13,055 bases of DNA from an uncultured Christensenellaceae bacterium (lineage in GTDB: Bacteria > Bacillota > Clostridia > Christensenellales > Borkfalkiaceae): NCBI GenBank assembly GCA_910587365.1, contig CAJUKJ010000005.1:1-13055 (forward strand), given 5' to 3'. Each line of letters starts with the position of its first letter. Position 1 is the stretch's first letter. A program made the position numbers and the translations under genes. The notes under the pieces were generated by a model. The model saw only the letters and a program-made list of their open reading frames with translations. It was not told the origin of the DNA and did no database searches. Below are positions 1 to 8,700 of the stretch, in pieces.

Positions 1-2629
1 CGTCCGTGCCGATAAGCGTTATTTTCTTTAAGTCGCCGTATATATTGTAGTCGTATTTCTTCGTTACACCGTATTCGTCCGTTTCGGACATTACGTTGCC
101 GTTATATGATACTACCTGTCGGGTATTGCTTTCTGCATTTCCTTTTTTATAATTTACCGTTGAAGTAATTTCCGCCGCACCGAACTTTATACTGCTTTGA
201 GTTTCATTATCGTTTCCGGAGCGCGATATGCTTACAAGGTTGGCACTTCCGTCAGAGTTTAGGCAAAGCGGATATTTTTGCCCTGATATATCTACCAGCT
301 CCACACCCGACACGCCGCTAATTACTTTTGTGCCGTTGCAGTAGACGAAGTCGAAATAGTCCCCCATTTTGTTATGCGCCATATTTAAAAGCGTTAAGTA
401 TAAATCGTTGTAGGTTATAAAATTTTCGCCCCTGTAAGACGTATCACAACTTATAGTGCGGTTACTACTTCCGTACAGATTAACAGACTTTATATCCATA
501 AGCTCTACCGCGTTTCCGCCTATCGTTAACGTACTTAACGTAGAGGGGACTATGCGGCAATCCGATACTTTTATACTTCCGCTGCCGCCGCTCTTTGTTG
601 TTTTTACGCTTATTTCGCTTATTTTTATTTTGTCCTTTACCTCGGTTAATTCAAAGGGTATACTTACGTACTGCCATGCACCGTATGCCCTGCCGTCTAT
701 ATCTGCATACGCATATTTATATGACCCGTTGTTTTTATATTTTAGACATATACGCGCTTTTGCGTCCTTCCAAAAATGGTTTACCCACATAGTTACCGCA
801 AAATATTTGCCTTTGTCTTTAAATTCGGTTTCTTCCGGTTTCAGAGTTGTATACGTATCCGATACGTTTTTTGCGGCTATTCCGTTTATGCCGTTACTTC
901 CGCTGTCCGTATACAGCAGCTCGCCCTGCTCTTTCTGGGTGGTTAAAAGTCCGTTTGACGTTCTTTCAAATACGGTTAACGCTTCGCCCTTGGCATTAAA
1001 ATAGTAATTGAGCCTTATGCCGTCAGAATTGGTTATTTGGTTACAATATGCTTTAAGTCTTCCGTCCCCATACGGCGTTAAGTAGTTATATTCAAGGCTT
1101 GACTTCGATGTGTACGCTGCCCCCGATAAATAGCCCGATTCAAGCTTTTTTACGCATCTGTACTCGTCGTAAGATATTATTACCTTTGAATTATCCAACT
1201 TCTTTTCTATACTCTGCAACAGTTTTCTGCCGTCATACGTATACTTTAATTCGCATTTACTCAGCGTTCCGCAAACCTTGGTTTTGTACTGCAAAAGCTT
1301 GTCCGCAGTGTATTCAAACGTAACACTTTTTTTGTATTTGCCGTTTTCCACAACGTGGATGCCGTTCAACAAACCGTCTTTATATGCAAACTGCAAATAC
1401 GTTGTGCTTTTTCTGGCGTCGTAAATCTTTGTAAGCAGGTTTTCGCTGTATTCGTATATTTTACTTATCGAATTACTTTTTGCGGAAATGCTTTTTACCA
1501 GTCTGCCCGCGGAGTCGAATTCAAGCCTGTTGCCCTGCCTGTCCGTGATATACCTGCCGCTGCCTAACGTAAGTATAAGCCCCTGTCCCTCTTCGTCGTG
1601 GTATCTGCCGCGCGTGCTGTCAAACAGTATGAAATTATGTATATACCCCGCACCGTCCACGTACTTATATTTATTGCCGACGGGCATAATGCACTGGTGT
1701 GCGTCAAGCTTCCAGCCGCGCGGCATTCCGCCGAAATATGTTGAAAGCGAACTGTATAGCTTAGAGTTATACACGGGGGAAACGCTTATTTTATAGCTGT
1801 TTGCACCTGCCGAAAGTTCTTCGTCGATATATAAAAGTCTGCCCGTTGCAAGGTTTACTTTTAAGCTTTCCCCGTGATCGGCGGAAGCTTTGCTGTCGTC
1901 CGCATAAGTCTTTTCGTCGAAAACGTATATTGGCGTGCTGCTTGAAAAGCCCTCGTAAGACACGGTTATATTATTATCCGTTACCTTTAAAGCTCCCGAT
2001 TTATCTATCTTGTAGTTGGTTATTTCACGCTCTTCATATCCTCGGTTAGGCATTAACACAACGACCATACCCGATTTGTTAAAATATTCCCCCGCTACAT
2101 AATCGGTTTTGTTGGGTTCCTTTTTTACGTATATGCCCACGTAATGCGAGATGTCTATACCCGCGCCCGAGCCGCTGCTTGCGTATAAAGCCATGGCGAC
2201 GCTGCTTGCCTTGACGTCCATTGCGCCCGTGCCGCAAATCTCTATGCCGAATTGAGCAATGCCCGCAGCGTCTTCAAGCTGTTTTACGGGTATGCTTATT
2301 TCCGCCTCGCCGTTTTCGGTTGCGGTTATTGCGCCCGTCGAAGCGACTTCGCCGTCGCTGCCGTAAACGGTATAGCCGCTTACCTCGCCGCTGACCTGAC
2401 CGCGAAGCCTGACTTCGCAACCGTCCACGTTTTTTGGCGAAGCCTCGTTTTCCGACGCAAGATTTTTTAAATCTATAACGCCGACTATACAGCTTTTGTT
2501 TTCCCCGCCGTCCAGCCGCAGATTTTCGCAAGTTGCGGTGCCGTCGCTTGCGTAGGACTGTAAGTCTACGCTGTCTTTAAACTGTTTTTCCGTGTCGTTG
2601 ATAATTAAATTTTTCTTGTTGTTTTGCAT
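1..2629 (-). CDS. Large YD/RHS-repeat protein, N-terminal 876 residues (C-terminus beyond window)
   Basis: The minus-strand frame starting at the ATG at 2629 stays open to the left window edge; I read it codon by codon and found no stop. An AAGGAG lies 10 nt before the ATG, and the start is 17 nt after the stop of the upstream glycosyltransferase, so the two are an operon. The N-terminus (MQNNKKNLIIND) has no signal peptide or membrane segment. Residues 1-155 are a Gly/Ser/Thr-rich beta-type region that I do not recognise. Residues ~160-235 resemble a bacterial Ig-like group 3 domain (YVAGEYFNKSGMVV, later ITVSYEG). An RHS/WapA-type entry starts near 257 (VNLATGRLLYIDEE, then VYNSKL near 287 and MPRGWKLD). 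Loose YD repeats follow. Residues ~590-695 look like a jelly-roll carbohydrate-binding insert. A clear YD unit (YDYNIYGDLKKI) lies at the left edge. Toxin or adhesin identity depends on the unseen C-terminus. Confidence 0.88.
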   Translation of the reverse strand, partial: MQNNKKNLIINDTEKQFKDSVDLQSYASDGTATCENLRLDGGENKSCIVGVIDLKNLASENEASPKNVDGCEVRLRGQVSGEVSGYTVYGSDGEVASTGAITATENGEAEISIPVKQLEDAAGIAQFGIEICGTGAMDVKASSVAMALYASSGSGAGIDISHYVGIYVKKEPNKTDYVAGEYFNKSGMVVVLMPNRGYEEREITNYKIDKSGALKVTDNNITVSYEGFSSSTPIYVFDEKTYADDSKASADHGESLKVNLATGRLLYIDEELSAGANSYKISVSPVYNSKLYSSLSTYFGGMPRGWKLDAHQCIMPVGNKYKYVDGAGYIHNFILFDSTRGRYHDEEGQGLILTLGSGRYITDRQGNRLEFDSAGRLVKSISAKSNSISKIYEYSENLLTKIYDARKSTTYLQFAYKDGLLNGIHVVENGKYKKSVTFEYTADKLLQYKTKVCGTLSKCELKYTYDGRKLLQSIEKKLDNSKVIISYDEYRCVKKLESGYLSGAAYTSKSSLEYNYLTPYGDGRLKAYCNQITNSDGIRLNYYFNAKGEALTVFERTSNGLLTTQKEQGELLYTDSGSNGINGIAAKNVSDTYTTLKPEETEFKDKGKYFAVTMWVNHFWKDAKARICLKYKNNGSYKYAYADIDGRAYGAWQYVSIPFELTEVKDKIKISEISVKTTKSGGSGSIKVSDCRIVPSTLSTLTIGGNAVELMDIKSVNLYGSSNRTISCDTSYRGENFITYNDLYLTLLNMAHNKMGDYFDFVYCNGTKVISGVSGVELVDISGQKYPLCLNSDGSANLVSISRSGNDNETQSSIKFGAAEITSTVNYKKGNAESNTRQVVSYNGNVMSETDEYGVTKKYDYNIYGDLKKITLIGTD

Positions 2630-2646
2630 AATTTATTTTCTCCTTA

Positions 2647-3852
2647 TTATTTTTTCGATTTTTCGTATTCCTGTTCGGGAAAGATATTTTCCCTGCAATA
2701 TTCCATATCGGGGTTGTAGTCAAAGAAATCTTCGTAGTACCTGAAATACTGAGGGTCTGCCGAGCCGCGTTTCATTTTTTCCACCCACTCCTCGTATGAT
2801 TTGGTGTAATAGTGATCTAAACATATAGTTTCCGTCGTGCCGTTAAATTTCCAGGCTTCCGCCTCGTCAACGAAGTCCTCGTTTTCGTCCACCACGTAGC
2901 AGCCCTCTAACGTATAGCCGTTATGCGTAAGCATTTTTTTAATTAACAGAGGCTGAACGAATACTTTCCCCACCCCGAAAGATTTTGTTGACGGGGAAAG
3001 CTTTGTAAATCGTTCCCGAAGCGGCAACGGCGATTTTTTAACCTGTCCGTTAGCACCGTACATTTCCCAGACAATGAATAGCCCGGCATAATGCTCGAAT
3101 GGCTTTAAATATTCGGGCAGGGTTTTGCCGTTCTTTATCCTTACCATTTCGTCGGAATCGATAAAGCCTATCCAGCGGCTTTCGTACTTGAATTTTTCAA
3201 GACAGTCGTTATACGCATCGTGCTGGGCGTACACGTGCGAACCGCCGAAATTAATGACGGTAACTTTGTCCTGCACCTCTTTACCGAGCGTTTTCAAAAA
3301 TTCGCAGACGGGCTGTTTGCTGCCGTGGTCGTAAATATAAAAATGCTCTACACCCTGCCCTATGTGCCATTTAAGCCATTCTTCGAGATATTCGTTTTCA
3401 TCGCGGATTATTAGGCAAATACTGCAATTGTACTTGAACCTGTTGCTGTTTAGTTTTTCAAACGTCTTGCTTTTAACGTCTTTCGCAAGTCCGCGTTGCA
3501 GACTTTCCCGCTCTTTAAGCTTTTGTATTCTCTGCCCTGCAAGTTCCTTTACTAAATGCAACGCCTTTTCTGATTTGAGGTTGATATATTCCGCAAGACG
3601 CAATTTCAATTGATTTTCCATATTTTCCAACCCCAGCGTAATTTGCCTTATTTCCTCTTCATTTTCCAAGCCGTCTTTACTGCGTTTGTATACCGCACCG
3701 TTTGAATAGTACACCTCTTCCCCCTGCGCCTTTGCACTGTCGATTACGGCGGCATATCCGTCGGGAATACAGTCCGAGCCTGTTTCGTCGGTTTTGGTAT
3801 AACCAAGGATTTTCCCCGTTGTCTTTTCCAATTCCAATTTAATTTTCTTCAT
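2647..3852 (-). CDS. GT92-type (DUF23) glycosyltransferase with N-terminal extension
   Basis: The 401-residue product transfers a sugar from a nucleotide donor; donor and acceptor are not deducible. The catalytic half spans ~142-365: CLIIRDENEYLEEWLKWHIG (146-165) followed by the FYIYDHGS strand (171-178), the metal/nucleotide motif FIDSDE with D232 and D234, and a C-terminal LDHYYTKSYEEWVEKM (345-360). These are hallmarks of the GT92 / Glyco_tranf_2_4 group. Residues 1-57 form a small separate module (GKILGYTK ... VYYSNGAVYKR) that reminds me of N-termini of phage tail-fibre-associated proteins; this is a resemblance only. Residues ~62-135 are Glu/Lys/Leu-rich and probably a helical or coiled-coil linker. 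No signal peptide or membrane segment is present, so it should be cytoplasmic. AAAGGAG lies 8 nt before the ATG, inside a 16-codon ORF whose stop overlaps this start. The YD-repeat gene follows 17 nt downstream and is a plausible substrate (inference). Confidence 0.87.
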   Translation of the reverse strand: MKKIKLELEKTTGKILGYTKTDETGSDCIPDGYAAVIDSAKAQGEEVYYSNGAVYKRSKDGLENEEEIRQITLGLENMENQLKLRLAEYINLKSEKALHLVKELAGQRIQKLKERESLQRGLAKDVKSKTFEKLNSNRFKYNCSICLIIRDENEYLEEWLKWHIGQGVEHFYIYDHGSKQPVCEFLKTLGKEVQDKVTVINFGGSHVYAQHDAYNDCLEKFKYESRWIGFIDSDEMVRIKNGKTLPEYLKPFEHYAGLFIVWEMYGANGQVKKSPLPLRERFTKLSPSTKSFGVGKVFVQPLLIKKMLTHNGYTLEGCYVVDENEDFVDEAEAWKFNGTTETICLDHYYTKSYEEWVEKMKRGSADPQYFRYYEDFFDYNPDMEYCRENIFPEQEYEKSKK

Positions 3853-3899
3853 TCGTTTTTCTCCTTTCCTTTATTTTTTGAATTTTCTCTTGCCTTCAT
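3849..3899 (-). CDS. Possible 16-residue leader peptide overlapping the GT92 start
   Basis: Reading from the ATG at 3899 gives MKARENSKNKGKEKNE and a TGA that overlaps the ATG of the glycosyltransferase in an ATGA arrangement. A strong AAAAGGAG sits 8 nt upstream, as good a ribosome binding site as any in the window. The peptide is almost entirely Lys, Glu and Asn, with no hydrophobic stretch. The ribosome binding site of the next gene lies inside it. Translational coupling of GT92 is the simplest reading; a chance ORF in an A-rich leader cannot be excluded. Confidence 0.4.
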   Translation of the reverse strand: MKARENSKNKGKEKNE

Positions 3900-3923
3900 C
3901 TTTAATTCTCCTTTTACTTTTTT

Positions 3924-3939
3924 TACCGCCAAAACGGTA
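3924..3939 (-). other. Small inverted repeat in the GT92 leader
   Basis: TACCG and CGGTA form a 5-bp stem around a 6-nt loop, 11 nt upstream of the Shine-Dalgarno of the 16-codon ORF. On the minus strand it is followed by A residues, so it is not a terminator. It might affect access to the ribosome binding site; nothing more can be said. Confidence 0.25.
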
Positions 3940-3967
3940 GTAGTTTACGGACACGAACTTTTTTGCG

Positions 3968-3994
3968 TTATTACATAATGTGACCTCCTGTCAA
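3968..3994 (-). promoter_or_regulatory. Candidate promoter for the GT92 / YD-repeat operon
   Basis: A perfect TTGACA lies at 3994..3989 on the minus strand, with TAATAA at 3973..3968 after a 15-nt spacer, shorter than the usual 17. The same stretch has AGGAGG (3989..3984) followed 7 nt later by an ATG that is immediately followed by TAA, a start-stop ORF. The two readings compete. The region 3900-4100 is otherwise AT-rich and has no other gene. Confidence 0.35.
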
Positions 3995-4102
3995 GTTTTC
4001 TACCTATATTTAAACGCGTAATATTGACAGATTCGGGCATATTTAAATTAATATTTTTGTTGTTTTTTAAAATTTTTCCGTTGCAAAAAAGTTCTTATGT
4101 AT

Positions 4103-4132
4103 AAAAAAACAGAACTGTGATTAACAGTTCTG
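4103..4132 (-). terminator. Rho-independent terminator downstream of the GH43 gene
   Basis: CAGAACTGT and ACAGTTCTG (4132..4124 and 4118..4110) form a perfect 9-bp stem with a 5-nt loop. On the minus strand it is followed by seven T residues. It lies about 80 nt past the GH43 stop and upstream of the GT92 operon promoter, separating the two transcription units. Confidence 0.85.
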
Positions 4133-4150
4133 CAATTAATTTAATTTGAT

Positions 4151-4186
4151 AAAAAAAGAACGGCGAAAATTAATTCGTCCGTCCTT
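4151..4186 (-). terminator. Imperfect terminator-like hairpin just after the GH43 stop
   Basis: An imperfect stem around AATTAA (4168-4173), with its arms at ~4156-4167 and 4174-4186, contains a G-U pair and a bulge or mismatch. On the minus strand it is followed by a run of seven T. It begins about 23 nt past the stop codon and would act in tandem with the perfect hairpin at 4110-4132. Confidence 0.45.
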
Positions 4187-4208
4187 AAAAAACTTTTTTT
4201 AATTGAAA

Positions 4209-5624
4209 CTATTCTATTGAAAAGGATATAAAATTTAGCTTTCCTTTACCGCTATATGTAAAATATAGGGGTTTTATTCCGTTTTCTATATTCATATCCG
4301 CCGAATACCACGTTCGGGTTTTGCAAGGCTTTATGTTTATACTTGCAACCGGTTTATCCCCGTCGTTTACCGTCATTACGCCGTTGCCGCTTCCGCATAC
4401 TTCCACGGAAATTTTATTTGCACCGACAAACTCGAAGTACTTGAAGCCCGCAACCGCGCCGTTGCAAAAATTCGCAATATACTGGTCGGGACTGTTTTCC
4501 CTATCCTTCCCGCTCTGCGTGAAATACGGGTGGCAGCCCTTGGGCGATTTAAAAAGCCCGCCGTAAAAGCGGCACCCTTTTTTAGACGAAAGATTGCAGG
4601 CAATTCTTGCTTCGTACTTTCCCTTGCCTATAAGCGGTTTTCCGTTCAAGCCGCAGCTTGTTACTTCGACCTGCTTTATGCTTCCGTCGTTTTCTATTTT
4701 TATCTCTTCAGCACAGGCTTGCCTCGAATAACAGTGCAGATTGGTCTGCCTATGGTAAAAGATATAGTGCTTGCCGTCCGCTTCTAAAATACTGCCGTGC
4801 GTATTGCCCGTATAGTTGCTTGCGCATCTTACGTTTTTATGATTTTTAAGACCTATATCGCCAATACTTACGATAGTTCCGCCGTATTTAAAGGGTCCGT
4901 CGGGGCTGTTTCCCGTTGCATAGCAAAGCTCGTGTCCGATAGACGAGGAATATACGAAATAATATTTATCCCCTATCTTCCTCATTGAAGAAGCTTCAAA
5001 AAAACCGTGTTCGCCTAGTTCTTTACCCATTATAGGCAACGTCTGCTTAGGTTTGCCTAAAACGGTAAGCATATCGTTCGGGTCAAGTTCAACAACGGCT
5101 CCGCCCTTAATATTTTTCTTTGAAACGCCCAAAACGGGAAAAAACATTGCGGAACCGTAGTACAGCCACACCCTGCCGTCCCCGACGTATACTGCGGGGT
5201 CAAACGGAAGAAACTGCTTGGAGTACGGGTATAAATTAACCTCTCCGTGATACTTGAAAGACCCTGCGGGACTGTCCGACACGGCACATCGTATTGCCCA
5301 GCTTTTCCCGGTTATGCCGGGGGCAAACGCATAGTATATGTAATACCTGCCGTCGGGCGCAAGGCACACGTCGGGGGCGTACATACTGCCCCTGCCCTTA
5401 TAATTGGGGTCGTCGGACTTTTTCCAGATTACACCTTCGTAACGCCATTCCTTCAAATTGTCAACGGGCGCAGACCAGCAAACGTAGTCGTTCATACAAA
5501 AGGTTTTGCCGTTGAATTTATCGTGACTGCCGTAAACGTATACCCTGTCGCCGAAAATGTGCGGCTCGCCGTCGGGGATATATTCCCAGCTCGGCAAATA
5601 CGGATTGAATACCTGATTGCTCAT
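4209..5624 (-). CDS. Glycoside hydrolase family 43 enzyme with C-terminal carbohydrate-binding-type domain
   Basis: The 471-residue product is a five-bladed beta-propeller GH43, a family of mostly beta-xylosidases and alpha-L-arabinofuranosidases. The three expected acids are visible: D18 in YIPDGEPHIF (general base), D142 in FLPFDPAVYVGDGR (pKa modulator), and E210 in HGFFEASSMRKIG (general acid). Repeated blade strands are YAPDVCLAPDGRYYIYY (82-98) and KIGDKYYFVYSS (216-227). NTHGSIL with H276 matches the conserved metal-site histidine region. Residues ~335-471 form a beta-rich tail resembling a CBM6-type module. There is no signal peptide, so it should act in the cytoplasm on imported oligosaccharides. 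AGAGG lies 6 nt before the ATG. Its promoter overlaps the terminator of the upstream GH3 gene. The exact substrate cannot be read from sequence alone. Confidence 0.9.
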   Translation of the reverse strand: MSNQVFNPYLPSWEYIPDGEPHIFGDRVYVYGSHDKFNGKTFCMNDYVCWSAPVDNLKEWRYEGVIWKKSDDPNYKGRGSMYAPDVCLAPDGRYYIYYAFAPGITGKSWAIRCAVSDSPAGSFKYHGEVNLYPYSKQFLPFDPAVYVGDGRVWLYYGSAMFFPVLGVSKKNIKGGAVVELDPNDMLTVLGKPKQTLPIMGKELGEHGFFEASSMRKIGDKYYFVYSSSIGHELCYATGNSPDGPFKYGGTIVSIGDIGLKNHKNVRCASNYTGNTHGSILEADGKHYIFYHRQTNLHCYSRQACAEEIKIENDGSIKQVEVTSCGLNGKPLIGKGKYEARIACNLSSKKGCRFYGGLFKSPKGCHPYFTQSGKDRENSPDQYIANFCNGAVAGFKYFEFVGANKISVEVCGSGNGVMTVNDGDKPVASINIKPCKTRTWYSADMNIENGIKPLYFTYSGKGKLNFISFSIE

Positions 5625-5645
5625 CTTTTACCTCTAATCAACTCA

Positions 5646-5673
5646 ATTATATTATAAAAAGGGACGGAAACAA
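5646..5673 (-). promoter_or_regulatory. Promoter of the GH43 gene, fused to the preceding terminator
   Basis: Two overlapping TATAAT boxes (5656..5651 and 5651..5646) lie about 22 nt before the GH43 start codon. A weak TTGTTT at 5673..5668 is 16 nt from the second box. The spacer is the descending arm and T-tract of the hairpin at 5656-5695. The predicted mRNA leader is about 15 nt and carries the AGAGG site. Confidence 0.55.
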
Positions 5674-5695
5674 AATGATTTTTCCGCCCCTTTTT
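5656..5695 (-). terminator. Terminator of the GH3 operon
   Basis: AAAAAGGG-A-CGGAAA (5656-5670) pairs with TTTCCG-C-CCCTTTTT (5681-5695), a 14-pair stem with one mismatch and a 10-nt loop. It has a T-run on the minus-strand exit and, by symmetry, on the plus-strand exit, so it could work in both directions. It lies about 70 nt past the GH3 stop. Confidence 0.8.
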
Positions 5696-5724
5696 ATATT
5701 TTTTTGCTTAACGCCGAATAATTT

Positions 5725-5752
5725 ATACCCGACGCATGAAAGCGTCGGGTAT
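5725..5752 (-). repeat. Perfect 11-bp hairpin just after the GH3 stop
   Basis: ATACCCGACGC (5725-5735) and GCGTCGGGTAT (5742-5752) form a perfect 11-bp stem with a 6-nt loop, 12 nt past the GH3 stop codon. No T-tract follows on either strand, so it is unlikely to terminate alone. It could protect the 3' end of the message or assist the terminator 30 nt further on. Confidence 0.6.
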
Positions 5753-5764
5753 GCATATTGCTAT

Positions 5765-8700
5765 TTAACGTTCCTTTTTCCTTGCAAGCACAAACGAGGC
5801 TACTGCCATTGCTACCGAAATTCCGGCAAGTATTCCCGTTACTATCTGTCCCGCAAGCATTGCGTTCTGCCACCAGGGCGTATGATAAATTATTTCCGCA
5901 CCGCGGCCTATGCCGTTCATAGCGGAGCTGTTAGCCATAACGTACAGGTTGCGTTTTGCCGCCTCGCGCATTGCGTTACATACGGTAGGATTATCAGCCC
6001 ATCTGGTAAGAGCGTCCGCATCGAACGCCTCGGGACCGCCGTCCATCCAGACGTCTTGCCCCGCAATTATGCCCGCAACGAGAGGGTCGGGCATAAACAT
6101 ATGCTGGCTAACGCTTGCGTCGGTTTCACAAACGCCGATAAAGCCCCATTCGTTCCTTAAAACCTCGGTAAGCAGTCCGCGGTGCGCACCCGTCCAGGTA
6201 GTACCTAAGCGGTTGAACGAACTCATAAGCCCGTTTGTTTTACCTTCGGTTATGCCTATTTCAAAAGCCTTTAAGTACAGCTCGCGGATTGTCTGTTCGC
6301 TTGCCCACGTCGTTACGCCGTAACGGTTTCTTTCGCTGTCGTTAAGAGCGAAGTGCTTTGTGAACATAACCGCACCCGTACCCGTAAGCCCCAAGGATTC
6401 CATAGCGTAAATTTTTCCGCTGAGGAAGGGGTCTTCCGACATATACTCCCAGTTCCTGCCGCTGTGTGCCGTGCGGTGCAGGTTTACGCCCGTACCGTAT
6501 ATACCAGTAACGCCTACGTGCAGCATTTCATATCCGAACGCTTCGCCGTATTCGCGGGCGAGGGGAAGGTCAAACGTTGCGGCAAGCAGCATACTGCTTG
6601 CAAACGCTTTCTGCCTGTATCCGTCTTCGGGAAGATTAGTGTTGCCCACCTTTACGCCCTGAGGTCCGTCTGCCGACTTATAGCCGGGCGCAGCGACGCT
6701 CGGCGCACCCGCAATTGCCATCGAACCGTAAGTAATAAGCGTACACTGTTCTTCAAAAGTGAGCTGGTTTAAAAGATCTTCCCAAAGCGGATTGTCGTAA
6801 TCCAGACCGATAAGCATAGCCAACGTAAGCTTTCCGTATTCGGAAGTAACCGTGCCGTACTGAGGTACAGTGCCGCCGTAATCGACCGTAAGCTTACCGC
6901 CTACCACTGTCTTGCCGCCGTACTGCATATCGGAAACCATTTGAGCGGTATTGCAGGTAAGCACGGCAGGCGTGGGATAAGTCGCGTTCCAGTCGCTGCG
7001 CGTAAGATATTTTACGCCCTGGTTTTTTGTTTCGCTGTACAGTGTAGCATCTGCGTCGTTAAACTGATTTTTAATCTCTTCTCCCGTATACGACGATTTT
7101 GCGTATTTATTAAAATCGTCCCTTGAAACATGTACCTTTTCACATAACGCGCGGTTGCCATCCGCATCCATTCCGTTGGATACGGAATAGCCTTTCTCAG
7201 CAAGAATATTATTTAGCGCGTCGTGCGCGTCGTAACCGACAGCGATATAATAATCGCCCTTTTCCAGAATATAAGTCCCCTTGTTGTAGGCATCGTAGCA
7301 CTTAAATTCCTCCGCCGCCACTGTAACCGTTACGGTTTCCTCGCCACCGATGTCTATAAGCCCCGTTTTCGCAAAGCCGACAAGCTCAACGGACGATTTT
7401 TCTATTCTGTTTTCAACGTCGTACTGTGTATAGGGCTTTTGCAGATAAATCTGCACGACCTCCCTGCCCGCGGCTTTGCCCGTGTTTGTTACTTTTACGC
7501 TTACCTCGTACTCATCGCCGCTTTTCTTAACGTCGAATCCGCTGTATTCAAATGAAGTATAGGACAAGCCGTAACCGAAGGGATAAGCTACCTCTGAGGA
7601 GTAATTCCATTGACTTTCTCCCATCTTTACGCCCTTAGGACTCGTCGCGTTACCCTTATTCATTACAGTATCTTCATAGCGTGTTTCATAATAGCGGTAA
7701 CCTACGTAAATACCTTCACTGTATACCAAAAATTTCGTGTTATGCGGACGGTAGCCGCGGTTATTCGGAGCTTCGGGAACACCCGCATACTCTGTAAAGG
7801 TCATATCGCCGAAATTTTCCATTGCGGGCGCGCTGGTTACGTCGTAAGCGTAAGTATCCGCAAGCCTGCCACAGGGATTTACCTTACCGCTTAAAAGCTG
7901 CGCCATAGAATCAAAGCAATTGTCGCCGCCGTAGCCTATCCACATGCACGCGTCTATGTCGAACTTGGTTAAGTTTTTCATTGCCATTGCCGTACCGGTG
8001 TTAAGAAGTACGATTACCTTTTTGATTACACCGTCCTTTTTAAGCACTGCAAGGCGGTTGAGGTTTTCGACCTCGGCGTTATATAAATCGAGATAATTAT
8101 TTTCCAACGAATCCTCGCTGTAAAAGTCGGTATCGCAGTTTTCCCCGTTATAGCGGCTAATAATCATTACCGCGGTATCCCCTCTTAAATCGACCGAAGC
8201 GTTAATTTTTTTATCGAGTTCGGAAAAAGGTATTTCGTGATGCCACGCTTCGCGGTAATCGTTATCAAGATTGGTAGTGCCGCTTTCGTCGTAAAGTCCC
8301 CTCGGGAAGCCCCACGTCCAATACGTATCGTCGGACGCTTTTATGTCGCTATAAGCCGTCCATAGCTTTTCGTTGACTTTGAAATTCTCTTTTTCAAAGG
8401 CTTCTTTTATTGACTTGTTGAAGGTCTGGTATACCCTGCCGCTTCCGCCGCCGTGATAGTAAAATCCGTCGTCGCGCCTTACCGCAGGCAAAGCGAGAGT
8501 GCTGAATATGCCGACGCTGTCATCCTTTGCAAGGGGAAGCGCGGGCGCGCCGTCCTTTGCGGTATTGTTCCATAAAAGCACCGCACCTTCGGTTGCCACC
8601 CGATTAGATACTTTATGCGAATATTTTCTCATAGCTTCGTGGTCGTAAGCCTGATGCTTATAGCCGTTTTCGTCAGTAATATACTCAACGTTGCCCGCAG

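Noticed and set aside
456..1323. Plus-strand open frames opposite the YD-repeat gene
   Set aside because: They are antisense shadows of a continuous minus-strand frame with clear domain content; they have no recognisable motifs or supported starts.
4024..4052. Plus-strand promoter TTGACA-17-ATTAAT, possibly for a small RNA
   Set aside because: No gene or convincing plus-strand terminator follows, and the surrounding AT-rich DNA makes chance matches likely.
5725..5752. Perfect 11-bp hairpin as an independent terminator
   Set aside because: No T-tract follows on either strand; kept only as an inverted repeat.
5675..6772. Plus-strand open frames of 137-161 codons opposite the GH3 gene
   Set aside because: Shadows of the GH3 catalytic domain, whose motifs are clear on the minus strand.
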